Below, piece by piece: positions 25,984 through 38,470 of a DNA stretch of 64,000 nt. Position 1 is the stretch's first letter; the number at the start of each line of letters is the position of its first letter. The stretch is from Epiperipatus broadwayi (taxonomy: Eukaryota; Onychophora; Udeonychophora; Euonychophora; Peripatidae). The notes beneath the pieces are model-generated. The model saw only the letters and a program-made list of their open reading frames with translations, was not told the DNA's origin and made no database searches. The translations under genes were made by a program, and so were the position numbers. The stretch is from the NCBI GenBank assembly GCA_028023455.1, contig JAQFVV010012512.1, positions 1,900,413 to 1,964,412 on the forward strand, written 5' to 3'.

Positions 25984-27974
25984 CGGGGAAAGAAGCCTTG
26001 AACATATCTGCACTACACGGGCACCATCTAGGTGTTTGAACCTAGAAAAATTTATATAGTAAGCAGATACGTAAGTTAAGATTCAAAAATTTTATATATA
26101 TATATATTATTCTGACCATTTTCCCAATGTCACTAGCTCATAGAGTAGCAGAGATTTAAACATTTTTATAAGTTTTAATAGATTTGGATTCTCAAAATAT
26201 ATATTAAATATTTAGAACAATAAAGTAAAAGAAGCCACTGCCAGTAATTAACACACAAATAGATTTTTATTAACGCACATTTAAAATTTGAGGAATAAAT
26301 TTATTCTTAGATTTTAACATTAATTTTTTAAAAATTTAAATTACTATTTTAAATAGACTGCACAGATGGATATTTAAAATATATTTTACTTTAGCATGTC
26401 GAGCATAGATAGTCTACATAGTTTTTCACTTAAAAACTTATCAAAACATTCATTCAATCTCAGACTAAAAGTTTGTAGCCAACCCAATGCCTGCTTCCAG
26501 ATATATAGTCACAATCAATGTAATATGAAGATGCTAGCATAAAACCACGCCGACAGGAATGTGCATCTGATAGTGTGATATTATTTGAAGGAAATGATCC
26601 GGGTCCAGAACAGGAAAGTACATCTGCCTGACTAAGGAATCATGTATATAATTATTTTTAAAGAGTGTTACGTATGGGGGAGAGTGGTCTTTCTGCTATC
26701 TTATAAATCCCTGTCCATAGAGCTAGAAGGGGTCAATGGTGCAGGAAATACGTCTGCGACCATTTCAACGATATGACTGCCTCTTTCAGGTCATGCATTC
26801 AGTTGGGCACGTTGCCCTGTATGCTAAACACGCTTCACATTACATTAATATAAACACCCATATATCCCTCCACCAACATTGCCCTAACTACAAAACAAAT
26901 AGCCTGAAATTAAAATCCCTTAAATTAAACATAAACGAATTTAAACAGTTATTAATCTTTATCCATTCAGCTATCTAAACCCAACTTTAATTTAATACAT
27001 TTTATTTAACAGATAGAAATAAATAACCTAGTTAAATACAAACATAAATAATTAAATTAAAAAAAATGGAAATGATTGAAATAGCAAACGTATATAAAAA
27101 CAAATATTTATAATTGATTTAGAGTTCTATTCTTGGTCAGATAAGAGTACATTCATTTATATTACTTTTTCTTGGATTGATTACTTATTGACATTATATG
27201 GTAATTATTTAAAAGAAAGTTCAATTGGTAAAAGTTTATACTTTACAGATGCTGCAGATTTTGAGGTCCATTTACGTGATTACTTATGTAGATTGTTTGT
27301 TCTTCATTTTTAAAAATGAAGCCGCTACTTGCCATTCCTTTTTGGTTCCTAACTGTCATAGGGAGGTCTCAGCTGGTTGTCTGGAAAATTAAATTTATTG
27401 CAGACTTCCACATCGTGAAAATCTGCAATATAGCTAGTTATAACCGACATATTCATAGTCAGCTCTCAGATAACAATTATAATAATAATTTGGCTTTTAT
27501 ATTTTTATTAGTGTCTTATCATCCAATCTTTGGATACGACCGGCAAGACGTCACTGATCCTCTGGTGTTTTAATTACGGTCTGTGCTGACATTTCTGGTG
27601 TTTGCATTGGTCTTTTAATTTCTTTGTACTCTTATCTGACCCTTTAATTTATTTTAAATGCCTCAAAGGCCAATTTGCTTTTGAACAATCATTTAATTAA
27701 TAAGACAATCATTTCCATATTCTAAGATTATAGAAATCAACACTATTTCTATTTCCAAAAATATCAAATTTTTATATCTTTACTTTTTTTTACAAAAAAA
27801 ATTACTTTCAAATATTTTTATTTTTTAAAATAGTTTTTAAAGTTGTCCATCGTATGATCTATATATACGTTAAACAGTTTTTAAATTTCAGTTTTTTTTT
27901 CTTTTTAATAAATCAATTTTTATTTATGATCCTTTTTATTTTAATTTTAAAATAATGTGACTGCATATTATATT
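25984..27974 (+). repeat. Long repeat R3, copy B
   Basis: Direct copy of 23240-25243 with differences by substitution and small indels; landmarks at 26011, 26556 and 27951. The two copies differ in their outer flanks, so this is two insertions or a duplication whose border lies within the spacer. The 80-codon frame 26736-26978 and the 85-codon frame 27316-27573 lie within it and have no recognised family. Confidence 0.85.
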
Positions 27975-28137
27975 ATATGATGGCATTACAAACCCATTAT
28001 TGAATATTTTTCAATTGTTATATCTTGATAAGGTTCATTTTTGAACGAAAATCGATTAGATATTAATAAATTCATTATTATATATTTTAAGTATTTAGTT
28101 GTCTATAAATTGAATATATTTAATTTTAAAGAATTAT

Positions 28138-30110
28138 ATATATATATATTGTAATGGTATACATATGCCATTACATTATTTTAAAATTAAAATAAAATCG
28201 ATTTATTAAAAACGTAAAAAAAAATTAAAATAGTTATTTTAATATATATATAATCACACAGATAAAAAACTATTAAAAAATAATTTAAAAGAAAATTTAA
28301 AAAAAAAGTAAAAAGATTAGTATTTTCTAAAAAGTAATATAAAATAAAATAAAAATAAATGTTAATTGGTTTCTATTTAAAAGAATCATGTTTAAACCTT
28401 AGTGAATTGAAATGATTGTTCTATTAATTGAATCTAAAGCAAATGGGCCCTTGAACACTTTATAATGTAAAGGTCAGATAAGAGATAAACAAATTAAAGA
28501 TTATATGTTTCCTTCTCTGGAACAGATCAACCAGGCCAGCCAGAAAGAAAAACATCAGGACCAATGAGAATAAAGGATGTCATCTGTGATCGGTGTGATC
28601 AATCTGGAAAATTTCTGATAAGGGAGGCTATAAAATTATAAAAGATGAAACATTAAGTGATTATAAAGGGTTTTTTACTCACAAAATGATATAACTGCTG
28701 ATTCGTCAACTGCATTGTGAACCCCAAAATATAAGGGTCTCGTGATGAATTAATTTCCTGTTGTACACCATCTGAGATGGCCTCCAAATTAATGATTACT
28801 GAAAGGCTACAAACAATGGACCAGTCTTCGCAGAAATGATAGAAATATTAAATGGACTTTGATGGATGGGTGCAATGCATCATGGGCAAGATGGACTTCA
28901 AATAAATCTACCATGTAAAGTATGAACTTTTGTTTATCTAAATTGAAATAGGAACTTCAAAAAAATTTAAAAATAATTAAGAACTTTTCAAATATGTAAA
29001 CCTCTAAAAAAATCTCTTATCTGATTGAGCATAAATTTAAATTAGTCATATTCTCCAAATATGTTTGCTAATCAATCATTTTCATTTTTTACTTTTCTGT
29101 TATAATTTATTTTATGGTTTGTTGTTTTGTTCAATAACCAACTTATCAAATTTCTTTTAAACTAATAATTTAAGTTAGGTGTAGATTGCTGCATAGATTC
29201 ATTATATTTATGTTAGTTTAAGTGGGCTAATTTTGGGATGTTTGTCACATAGTTGAATCGAGGTTGGTGGAGGGATGTATGGGTTTTTCATGTCAATGTA
29301 ATATAAAATGTGCTAGCATACAGGGCTTAGTATGCCATTTAAATGCATGGCCCAAAAGTGTAGATATCACATTGTCAATGGATGCAGATGTATTCCCTGC
29401 ACATGAATTCTTCTTGCTCTGTGGATTGGGACTATAAGATAGCAAGGACTGCTCTCCGTCTATACAGAGCATTTCATATTCTTTATATTAAATGATTGCT
29501 TAACTCAGTAGACAGATGCACATTCCTGTACTGGACAAAGATCATTCTTCCTTAAATAATATCATGCTGCGGATGCACATCCCTGTCAGTATGGTTTTAT
29601 GCTGACATCTTCATGTTCTATTGATCACATCAATATATCATTAAAATGGCTTTGGTTTAATTGCAAATTTATAGCCTGGAGTTAAAAGAGTAGAGTTAGT
29701 CAAGCATGCAATCTATGTAGCCTATCTATGCCTAACATTATAGTACATTAAATTGTATAAACTGTCAATCTGTGTGAATTTACCAAGATATTAAAACTTA
29801 AAATTAAAAATAATAATAATAAAATCTAAAGCAATGTTAAATAATTTATTCTTCAGATTTATTTTTTATATATGTATGCAAATAAATGTTTGTGTGATTA
29901 TTATTGGCAGTGGCATATTTTATTATCTTTTTTTCTTTATTAAAAGTATATTTTGGAATTTATATCACTTAATCTCAGCTATTCCATGAGTTAGTGATTG
30001 GGGCATATTGGTTGAAGTAAAAATGGAATCTTAACAAGAAATATCTGCCTACTTTATAAATTTTCCAGGTTCAAATGGCCTGGTGGCACCCTGTATGGAT
30101 GATAGTTAAA
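28138..30110 (-). repeat. Long repeat R3, copy C, inverted and older
   Basis: Reverse complement of the R3 unit. ATGCCATTACATTATTTTAA (28168-28187) is the unit end; AAGGTCAGATAAGAG (28471) mirrors CTCTTATCTGACCCTT; CATCCCTGTCAGTATGGTTT (29578) mirrors AAACCACGCCGACAGGAATG; the CCAGGTTCAAATGGCCTGG word (30066) mirrors the start. Copies B and C face each other tail to tail over about 160 bp, so they can form a long hairpin. Divergence is clearly greater than between A and B. Confidence 0.75.
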
Positions 30111-30147
30111 GAATAATTGCTCGACTATTATATATATATGCAGTTTG

Positions 30148-30660
30148 AAAGTTCTAACTGACTATGGTCATATTTACCTGTTCAATGAGGTTTAATGAAA
30201 CTTCTTTGTATTAATAATTTTATTCTCTGTAGTCAAATTTGAATCTTTCATGTCTATATAAACATATTCAACTATAGATAAAGGTGAGGGATTTTCACCT
30301 TTATTGTTAAAAGGAGGCTGCCTTGACAACAGATTGAGATTGCTATTGATATTGGTATAGTTTAAATATTAACAATATTTATGTATTTACATTATCTACC
30401 TATCTAGCCTTGAGCATTACTAGCTTCATTTTCTAATTAATACATATTTGTAGTGCAGTTTGAAAGTTATAATTGACTGTTTGTTAGTATGCTTTCAAAA
30501 CAAGTTGCATTTATAAGGTTTATTAAAACTATTCAAATTACAATCTTTAGTATGCATATAAACATATTAGATCATTCACCTTTATTGTTTAAAGGAGGTT
30601 GCCTTGACAACAGGTTGAGATTGTTAATCGTTATTGATATTGGTATTGTTTGTGTTGACT
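30148..30660 (+). repeat. Tandem direct repeat, period about 281 bp, about 1.8 units
   Basis: GCAGTTTGAAAGTT occurs at about 30151 and 30456, and TTTATTGTTNAAAGGAGG followed by CTTGACAAC occurs at 30300 and 30581. The complement of GGAGG(C/T)TGCCTTGACAAC recurs at 57827-57850. The nature is unknown; tandem one-to-two-unit repeats of this size also occur for the hammerhead repeats, but I find no hammerhead core here. Confidence 0.65.
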
Positions 30661-30929
30661 ATATTCATATATATATATATATATTCACATGATGTAGGCA
30701 TGTTTGCTATTAAATTTGATTTTATTATTTTTGAGTAATAACAACATCATTATCATGATCATTTCTTATGTTTATATGTCTCCAAGATTGATTAACATTA
30801 CTTCACCCAGAGTCATCTACTATAATTTTGAAAATGGTAAAGTGCTGTAAAATTCACATTTACAAAAAAGTTTCTGGATTTTGTCTTCACCAGTAATAAG
30901 GAAATTCAAAATTTGATCTAATGAATTTA

Positions 30930-31025
30930 TACATCTAGCATTTCTTTGTATTATTCAAACTTTCTTGCATTCATTGATTACTAAAGCTTGTGCTGACAAT
31001 ACTGTATGGAGGGTTTCTATTTCAA
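30930..31025 (+). repeat. Fragment of hammerhead-repeat subfamily H3 arm
   Basis: CTTGCATTCATTGATTACTAA...GCTTGTGCTGACAATACTGTATGGAGGGTTT matches (in words) the arms at 40705-40765, 41448-41515 (inverted) and 61975-62030. No ribozyme core is present in this piece. Confidence 0.6.
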
Positions 31026-32995
31026 CCTGAAAGATATATTGCGATTGGACAATTTTTATCAGTAAAGTAATGTTTAAAACTTTAGAAATTTCTCTAAGTG
31101 GCATATGACAATTTAAGATTATTTTATTTAATTAAATATATATATACAATAAAAAGTTTGATGTTTCAGTAGTCTACTTAATTAAAATTATAATATGTAT
31201 AGTATTACTATCAGTGTTTGAATTGTTTTTATCTTTTATATTATTTATGCTGTCAATGGTTTGTTATATATTTATATTGTCTTGTTTAAAACTCAATTTA
31301 CTTAAGTTTATTATAAACATTTCCAATTATATATATATATTAGTTCAATTTATATATATATTGATATTGTTAATATACTAAATGTTCAAACCTGAATATA
31401 TATATATATATATTAGATGCAAAAGTATGTGTGTTTGAACAAGTAAGTGTGTAGGCGTGAGCATAAATTATCTAAACATTTAGTTAATGTAATACGAGGT
31501 TAGCTTCCTATAATCAAAAAGATTACATCTTTATTTACAGTTTAAATAACCTCTATCTTTAGGCTACTGCAACTGTTTATTGAAATTTATATATTAATAT
31601 TAATGAAAGTAGTTAGATAACTTTTAAGAACATCTGACATTTATTAAAACTTTAGGGGCATAAAATATTTAGCCTTTCTAAACTTTGTTTTAAATGCCAG
31701 CTGATAATGACTAATTGGCATATCACCAAACTCTAATATTATTCAAATAGGACTGCAAAAATTAACAAACCATATCATAAACTGGTTATTATAGCCAATG
31801 ATTATTCATGATCTAAATCCTCACTATGGCACACAGACTGCTCTCTATATATATAATCATTAAACTTCTGATTAATATCTGATTTCATATACTGTTATAA
31901 ATCATTTTCATAGTCTTATTTTTGTCATTATACGTGTTTTTATTTTCAAACTTCATTTAATTAATTTCTGTCATTTCCCTTTTTTTTCTTTTGTCATTTT
32001 TTACAATTTTTTCTTTCATAATATTTATAATTTTTCTGCTTTTAACAAAATGCAGCTTAGTTTCTCTATATCATTTCTTTTAAACTTTATATATTATTTT
32101 AAAGTGTTATTAGCGCAAACCCATATTGCAAGTATCAAAAAATATCGAACTACGAGTTTAGGGGCGAGATTCAGATGTTTAATGCCTGAAGCTCACCTGA
32201 AGTGAAACATATTAACGCAAAATACAAGTTTGTCGCGAGAAAATTGTCTGCATTTTAACGCTGGTGCAATATAACGAAGTTTAAGAACAGAATTGTTTGT
32301 GGTAATAAAAAATTTAAAAAAGTGAATATATTATTTTATTATCCCAGCGTGCCGAATATTTTTTACTTTAATTACAAAAAATCATAAATTAAAATCCATT
32401 ATATATAACATTAAAGAAAATAATTTGTATGATAAGTTGAATTACATCAAAACAGATTTATTTACTTAATGAATAATGCAAAACAACAGAGTAAATTGCA
32501 TATGTTTTATTTATTGTTTTTTTTTATGCTTAAGCAAACACAGGAAATACCATACTTCCAAATGCTGTTAGAGTAAAGTACTAATTCACAATAGTTTAAA
32601 AATAAATAGAAATTACTTTTATTGTGTGGAATTTAAGATTTGATCATATTAAAAGTATTTGTATTTTGATTTTTAAAATTCAGCCATAATAAGATCATTT
32701 ATCAGACTTAAGATTAGAGATAGAATGGTTATTTCATGTTTGCCTAACAATTAAATACAGTCTGGAGCATTTGAAAAGATGGCCAATTCAGTATTTACAT
32801 ATAGCTTAAAATCCTGTTTTGATTAATTATTGACTATGAATTATTAATATACAATGGTGGAAAATGAATAAAAATTAGCTCTGCTAAGTAAAAGCAATGT
32901 TGCATGTATCTTTACATCTTGATTGATTTAATAATATCAAATGTCAGGTTTGTTCTCTTTATAAGATTCAGAAAAGCCTAAGTGTTATGAATATA
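31026..32995. other. No recognisable feature
   Basis: AT-rich non-coding DNA with short (TA)n at 31330-31415. Confidence 0.4.
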
Positions 32996-33003
32996 TATAT
33001 ATA

Positions 33004-33265
33004 AAGTCAGATGTCACATGACTTATATATAGTTTGCATTTACCAATATGTAAACTTAAGAGCATGCTATAACTTTAAACAAGCTTTTTTTTTATTATGA
33101 TAAATGCTACTACAAGAGAAGGCATTCAAATCATCTTTATCTTAGATTGTCCCCATCCCCAGACCGGTTTCGACCTATGAGTCTCTTCAGTGAGGTCTCT
33201 TGTAGTAGCATTTATCATAATAAAAAAAAGCTTGTTTAGAATTATAGCATGCTCTTAAGTTTATA
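33004..33265 (-). mobile_element. Fold-back element H1, second copy, interior flipped
   Basis: The outer 5' part AGTCAGATGTCACATGACTT and the arms (33044-33130 region and 33197-33262) match the element at 22589-23034, but the interior with the hammerhead is reversed with respect to the left flank and much shorter. The right arm lacks the ATTTGAATGCC end. The flanks are (TA)n on both sides, so a target duplication cannot be seen. Confidence 0.75.
33049..33096 (-). ncRNA. Type I hammerhead ribozyme (HHR-2), truncated helix I
   Basis: On the minus strand: core CTGAAGA (33084-33090), helix II GACT, CATA, GGTC, core GAAA (33068-33071), helix III ACCGGT, cleavage C (33062), then TGGGGATGGGGAC. Helix I keeps five pairs (CCTCA with TGGGG), but the outer GTCCC strand of the sister copy is lost, leaving GGGAC unpaired. 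The core is canonical. Confidence 0.75.
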
Positions 33266-34419
33266 TATATATTAGTCGTGATATTGAAATATGTGTAATA
33301 CATTTATATTTACAAGTCCATAGAAGGAAGAATTAAGAAAATATGTATATCCACAAATAAATGTCATTATATGTATTTTTATATGTATGTTTTCATTTTA
33401 TTGAAATAATATTTAAATTTAAAATTATACATGTAATAAAAAAAATTAATGAACAGGCAAATAAAGATTACCATGGTTTTTTTTAGTTAATTAAAACGTC
33501 TTTGATTATTATTGAATTTGAGAGTGTAAAAGTGAAATTATACTTAATATACCAATAAAATAATTTAGAAATAAAATACTTATATAATAGTGGAACAATT
33601 TTCAGATGTTACAATTTGCTGTGAATAACCAATAAACAGAGCTTGATCAAGATTACTTTCTCCTGCTTCAAAATTGAATGTTAAGTTAACAACAATACTA
33701 CTGTATTTTCTGTCTTTTATCTTTATTTTCTTTTACCACAATACCACCAGTCACTTTTGTTAATACAAGCAGGCCTCTGTCACTATGAACCACTCATGTT
33801 ATCAGTTAGCTGTCTGCAGTAAATGTAATGGTGGATTTATGTGATTGTTTATTCACATTTCCATCTTTTCATTAAATAAAGAGAAATTCTTACTTCAATC
33901 TTTTTTGTTTTGTTTATTATAATTTATTATCTTTATCTTTGTTTTTTCCTTTTAAAGCTGGATTATCATTAATAACAGAATGCATTATTAATGGTGATAA
34001 TGAGGCTCATCCAACCAAAGGGACTTGGTGAATTAATATTTAGTGGTGGGTAATTAATATATTCCAATCTCAATGTCTGCAAGAATATTTTGAAATGTAA
34101 AATTGAACTATTAATTATACATGCACATATAATAATTAGAAGATGTTAATAGGTTTATATATATATATATATTACTAATTTTAATGTGATTTGTATGGTA
34201 TGATATAAACATGAATACTAATTACAGAACATCCATTGCAAAGTGAAATCATGTCATGTACAATGTTTGTTTAAGATTTTTGCATAATCTGAAAAGATGA
34301 TTCATTTTTGATTTAAATGGACTCAAGCAGTTATTATTATGCCTCTTTCTAATTGGTATTTTGCACTACTTTTCTGAAATTTATCTATACAATACATTGA
34401 AATTCTTCTTAATATTAAT
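33266..34419. other. No recognisable feature
   Basis: AT-rich DNA; no conserved frame. Confidence 0.4.
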
Positions 34420-34870
34420 AATATGTGAGGTCTGACCATTATTAAGTTTGCAAACTCTTCCTAGAAAAAAGTGCTACATACCTCATTGCTAAATGATCAC
34501 TTTAAATTACTCCCTTGAGAAGTAATGCATGGATGCCAACACCTATTCTACCCTTCAAAATAATTTAACACTTTCTGAAAAGATACACAGAGGTGTTATA
34601 GTGTTGCCTTTAATGTCTTGAATATCATCAAAATGTTTTTTAAAAAATACTTTTTTTATCTTCAGGCAAAAGGAAAAGTTATTTGACCAGATCAGGAGAG
34701 TAAACCTACATAGTTGTTTGTTACTGATTATAACTTCATGATTCTCATGATAAACACTGAAAAATGCAAAAACAATAATGAATACCACTCAGAAAGACAT
34801 CAACATGAATAGACCCATGAGATAATGATGCACCAAGATTATGAATCCTTACAATGTTGTTTATACAGTG
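34420..34870 (-). pseudogene. mariner-like transposase, 3' fragment
   Basis: The minus-strand frame at 34555-34788 carries a pattern known from the C-terminal part of mariner transposases: a KKVFFKKHFDDIQDIKGN segment, then FSES, and, after stops, a remnant of the trailing W/C...G.YF block. Upstream on the same strand is a VNNIVRIHNLGASLSHG-like stretch. Stop codons separate the blocks and the 5' half is missing. Terminal inverted repeats were not located with confidence. Cut-and-paste DNA transposon family; this copy is dead. Confidence 0.6.
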
Positions 34871-35189
34871 CTGCCAAAGTAAATGCAAATTTGCCAATTT
34901 TCTTATTAGACTCCTATATTTCATATATATTCACAATATAAAAGAACTTACTAATTAAATTAATTTAGATATTTATTCAAACTGAGATTATTTACATGTA
35001 GATGTTAATAATTTTAATATTATAGATGTTTCATTATATCTATGCAAAATTTAAATCATAAGTTAAATGGAATAATTAAGAGGTATGCAGAGAATTACCC
35101 AAAATAATCCAGTGTAAACATGGTGTTTATTTAAAATTGTTTAGCAATGTCCAGAATAAAACACTTTCACCCTACATTGGCTTATCAGA

Positions 35190-37265
35190 TATATATACAC
35201 TGTAGCTGTCAGAATTGCAAAACCCACATACAAATCACCCAAAAGCAATCCACTTGTGCATTCCACATTCTGATATCACAGAATACTTTTTCTTTTACAG
35301 CCTGCTAAAGTCAGGAAGAAAATGAGAGACTCTTAACTATTTTATCTAAGACACTGATTGGAAATAAAAATTACAAACAGCCAAAAATAATGAGACAGCA
35401 CTATTTATTCATGTATATACAACACAAAACATACCCTGACTTGACTTTAGTTAATTAATTTGTAAATTCACTTATGGTAAATAAATTTTTCCAAATTTTA
35501 TTAGATTAATTTAATTTTAATAATGCACAGATATAGTATATGGTGGTATAACGATTTAAAATACTTGATACTATTTTAAAATATTTTTAACGTTAATTTT
35601 TGAATGGATTCCAATCTACTGCACAAACACATAACAGCTCTCTGCTCTCATACACACTGTTCTAATACTAAGTGATACAAGTTTATAAACTAAGGTTAAT
35701 CTTACTACTTGACTGTTGTGATTAATTGAAGGTTATGATATTAGTATGCAATAGATAATAAAATATAATTGTAAAATATAGGGATTCTCATCTGTATTGC
35801 AATAGTTATATAAGAACAAATACATGTGATAATTGTATGACTATAATAGGAGTGACGGGCATACACATACGTATTATTAAATATGTATGAAAGTAAAATA
35901 GATGGTATGTGGCAGAAATTGATCATCTATTACACATCATTGTTTAAATAAAATAATGAATGTAAGAGATCAGTATTCACAAATGATGTTACAATCATCT
36001 AATACTAATGTATTACATAAAACTGAGAATCAGATGAAACTCGTAACCCCAAATTGACAAATACCAATCATACATTATTATCAATAATAATAATAATTCA
36101 AATACAAGACTAGTTAGCTAAAACTTACACCAAATTAATAGAACCCCAATCTAGCTTGTGTATGCAACAAGATTGCTCTCAACTCATAAAGTGGAAATAA
36201 TGATATAACTAATATACACCTTTTAATAGCATGACAAAAGAATATAATTACAAGCTAATTTCTTTTTAGAAACTAATTTATTATAATTAGCACCAACTAA
36301 ATTATAGCTTGATATTTAAGTATAATAAACTACAATTTCTTGCCATACCTGCTTGTAAACATATTAATTACTTAAGTATTCACTAATATATTTTATTAAC
36401 TAGGAGACAATAATTAACAAAAAATGGTTTAAAGTTTATACTTATACTTTCAAAAGTACAGGTTTAGTCTTTAGGTACTGGCAGCATTGATTCTTTAAAA
36501 CCATAACTATGGTGGATGAAAGTTTAAATCATTATTTTATATTCATTTTAAATGTGTAGATATTAATTAAGTGTTGTTTTGTGAGCTGATTCTTCCTGTA
36601 GAACTGAGCATTAAACTTTTCCTCTTCTAAGATGGATATATAGTGGACACACATTTGGATGGTTCTTCATATGCAGACAGCTTTTTCACAACTCAGTGAT
36701 GGTTTTCTGACCTGCCCTCTGCCAACATAATAGAGTAAGGCAGATAACATCATATCTACTCTTGCATGATATATTTGCTGGAACTATCAGATAAGAATTA
36801 ATTAAAGCAGAATAATAATCACTGGTGGAATAATATTCACTGGCAGGATCACAACAGAATAACAGGAAGATATGTAATTTACCACACTATTTATATGATT
36901 TGGAGTTACCTCTTGTCATTTGGATCCTTTGATCTATTGTATAGACAACTGCATGAGGTCCAAGTTTATTTGTTCAATACCCTATTTGCAAGATCATATT
37001 TTTGAGTGAGAATAATAAACTTTTTAATTAAATTATTTGAATTATTTATCGTCTAAAATGTTAATCTAGCAATCTGTTTTCAAGCATTTTAATCACTTTT
37101 TCTAGAGTGTCATTTCGACCTTTTTTATATATTTTTAAAAGAAAAACACTTTTTTTTTAAAAAAAAAAAAACTACTTGTAAGTTAAATTTAACACCAATT
37201 ATTTTTTTAGAAATATATTTTGTATTGAACACAAAATAAAACTTTATAATTCATTATATCCTATA
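35190..37265 (-). repeat. Dispersed repeat R1, copy 2 (inverted)
   Basis: Reverse complement of 1-2060, colinear throughout. Because the left copy is cut by the window edge, this copy shows the fuller element; its outer end is near 37265 or beyond. The 61-codon frame at 35741-35926 is not kept in the other copy. Confidence 0.75.
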
Positions 37266-37672
37266 TCACTATCTGCTCATTTGCAATATATATTTAATTT
37301 TTATTTACAAAAATTTATTAAAATTTTTATTTTTAAATTTTGTTCCAACCTGCAATATGCCAACATAAATATTACATATGTGACCATATATATATAATTA
37401 AATATTTATAAATACAGTAATTAGATAATTAAAAACTTTATCCACTTAGGAGCACTTTCGATTATCTTAGTAATCTTTGTCAACTAACACTGTGTCTAAT
37501 TACTGCATTTATAAATATTTAATTATATAATTATGTATATTGCTTTAGAAATACAGACATCAGATAATAATATTATATATATATGATCACTAGATGGATC
37601 TTACCAATAGCTCAAATCAAGCTTTATTTTATAAGTGCCGAAAGAGAAAGAATTCAAAATATCTAGCGTAAA

Positions 37673-37731
37673 TCCCTATCTCCAGACCAATTGGTTTCAT
37701 GCTTGTGGCTCACCTCAGTGGAGCACTGGAA
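37673..37731 (-). ncRNA. Hammerhead-like ribozyme (HHR-3), variant core
   Basis: Minus strand: helix I CTCCA with TGGAG, core CTGAGGT (37712-37718), helix II GAGC, CACAA, GCAT (last pair lost), core GAAA (37695-37698), helix III palindrome ACCAATTGGT, cleavage C at 37685. Differs from the CUGANGA consensus at its last position (U for A). Confidence 0.6.
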
Positions 37732-37836
37732 CTCTAGAAACTAGATCTAAAATACTAACTCAAAAGTCAGCACTTATAAAACACATTTCAGACATGTAAA
37801 TGTCTAGTTTCTAGAGTAAATGTCTAATTTCTAGAG

Positions 37837-37895
37837 TCCCAGCGCTCCACTGAGGTAAGCCACAAGCTCGAAACCAATTGGTCTGGAGATAGGGA
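37837..37895 (+). ncRNA. Hammerhead-like ribozyme (HHR-4), variant core
   Basis: Helix I TCCC (37837-37840), loop AGCG, CTCCA (37845-37849); core CTGAGGT (37850-37856); helix II AAGC, CACAA, GCTC with a closing A/C mismatch; core GAAA (37870-37873); helix III ACCAATTGGT (37873-37882); cleavage C 37883; return strand TGGAG, ATA, GGGA (37884-37895). Both halves of helix I pair perfectly. The last core base is U instead of A, as in both sister copies, so activity is doubtful unless this variant is tolerated. Confidence 0.65.
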
Positions 37896-38254
37896 TTTAT
37901 GATAGAGATTTTGAATTCTTTATCTTTCAGCACTTATAAAATAAAGCTTGATTTGAGCTATTGGTAAGCTCCATCTAGTGATCATAAAATGCAAGCTTAA
38001 AAGCAATTTACAAAATTTATGATTTGTTTTAATTATTATAAGTGTACCTTTGAAGGCTTTTGCAATGCTATATATTGCAGACACTATTACTATATGGTGA
38101 AACTGAAATGAATTAAGATCCATATAGCTATCTGGTTTGTAAGGCTGGATTTGAAGACATTTATATGTCTGAAAAGTTCATGCTTTCAAATTGATAGAAA
38201 CGTGTTTTATAAGTGCTGACTTTTGAGTTAGTATTTTAGATCTAGTTTCTAGAG

Positions 38255-38313
38255 TCCCAGCGATCCACTGAGGTGAGCCACAAGCTTGAAATTAATTGGT
38301 CTGGAGAAAGGGA
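38255..38313 (+). ncRNA. Hammerhead-like ribozyme (HHR-5), variant core
   Basis: Same plan as HHR-4: TCCC (38255-38258), AGCG, ATCCA, core CTGAGGT (38268-38274), helix II GAGC, CACAA, GCTT, core GAAA (38288-38291), helix III ATTAATTGGT with two wobble pairs, cleavage C 38301, return TGGAG, AAA, GGGA. One mismatch in helix I. Confidence 0.6.
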
Positions 38314-38470
38314 TTTATGATAGAGATTTAAAATTCTTTCTCAATTCTTTCTCTTTTGGCACTTATAAAATAAAGCTTGATTTGAGCTATTGGTAAGCTT
38401 CATCTAGTGATCTTAAAACACAAACTTAAAAGCAAGTTACGAAATTTATGACTTATTTTAATTATATATA

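Larger units (their letters stand above)
37585..38470. mobile_element. Hammerhead repeat H2: inverted pair plus tandem copy
   Basis: Three units of one family: a minus unit (37585-37790), a plus unit (37800-38050) and a second plus unit (38130-38470). The minus and first plus units form a palindrome of about 400 bp, whose outer words GATCACTAGATGGA (37586) and the TCCATCTAGTGATC word (37972) mirror each other. The two plus units share the downstream tail AAGC(A/T)TAAAAGCAA...TTTATGA(T/C)TT. Each unit has one hammerhead. The direct spacing between the two plus cleavage sites is 418 bp. No reverse transcriptase or endonuclease is present. Confidence 0.8.
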
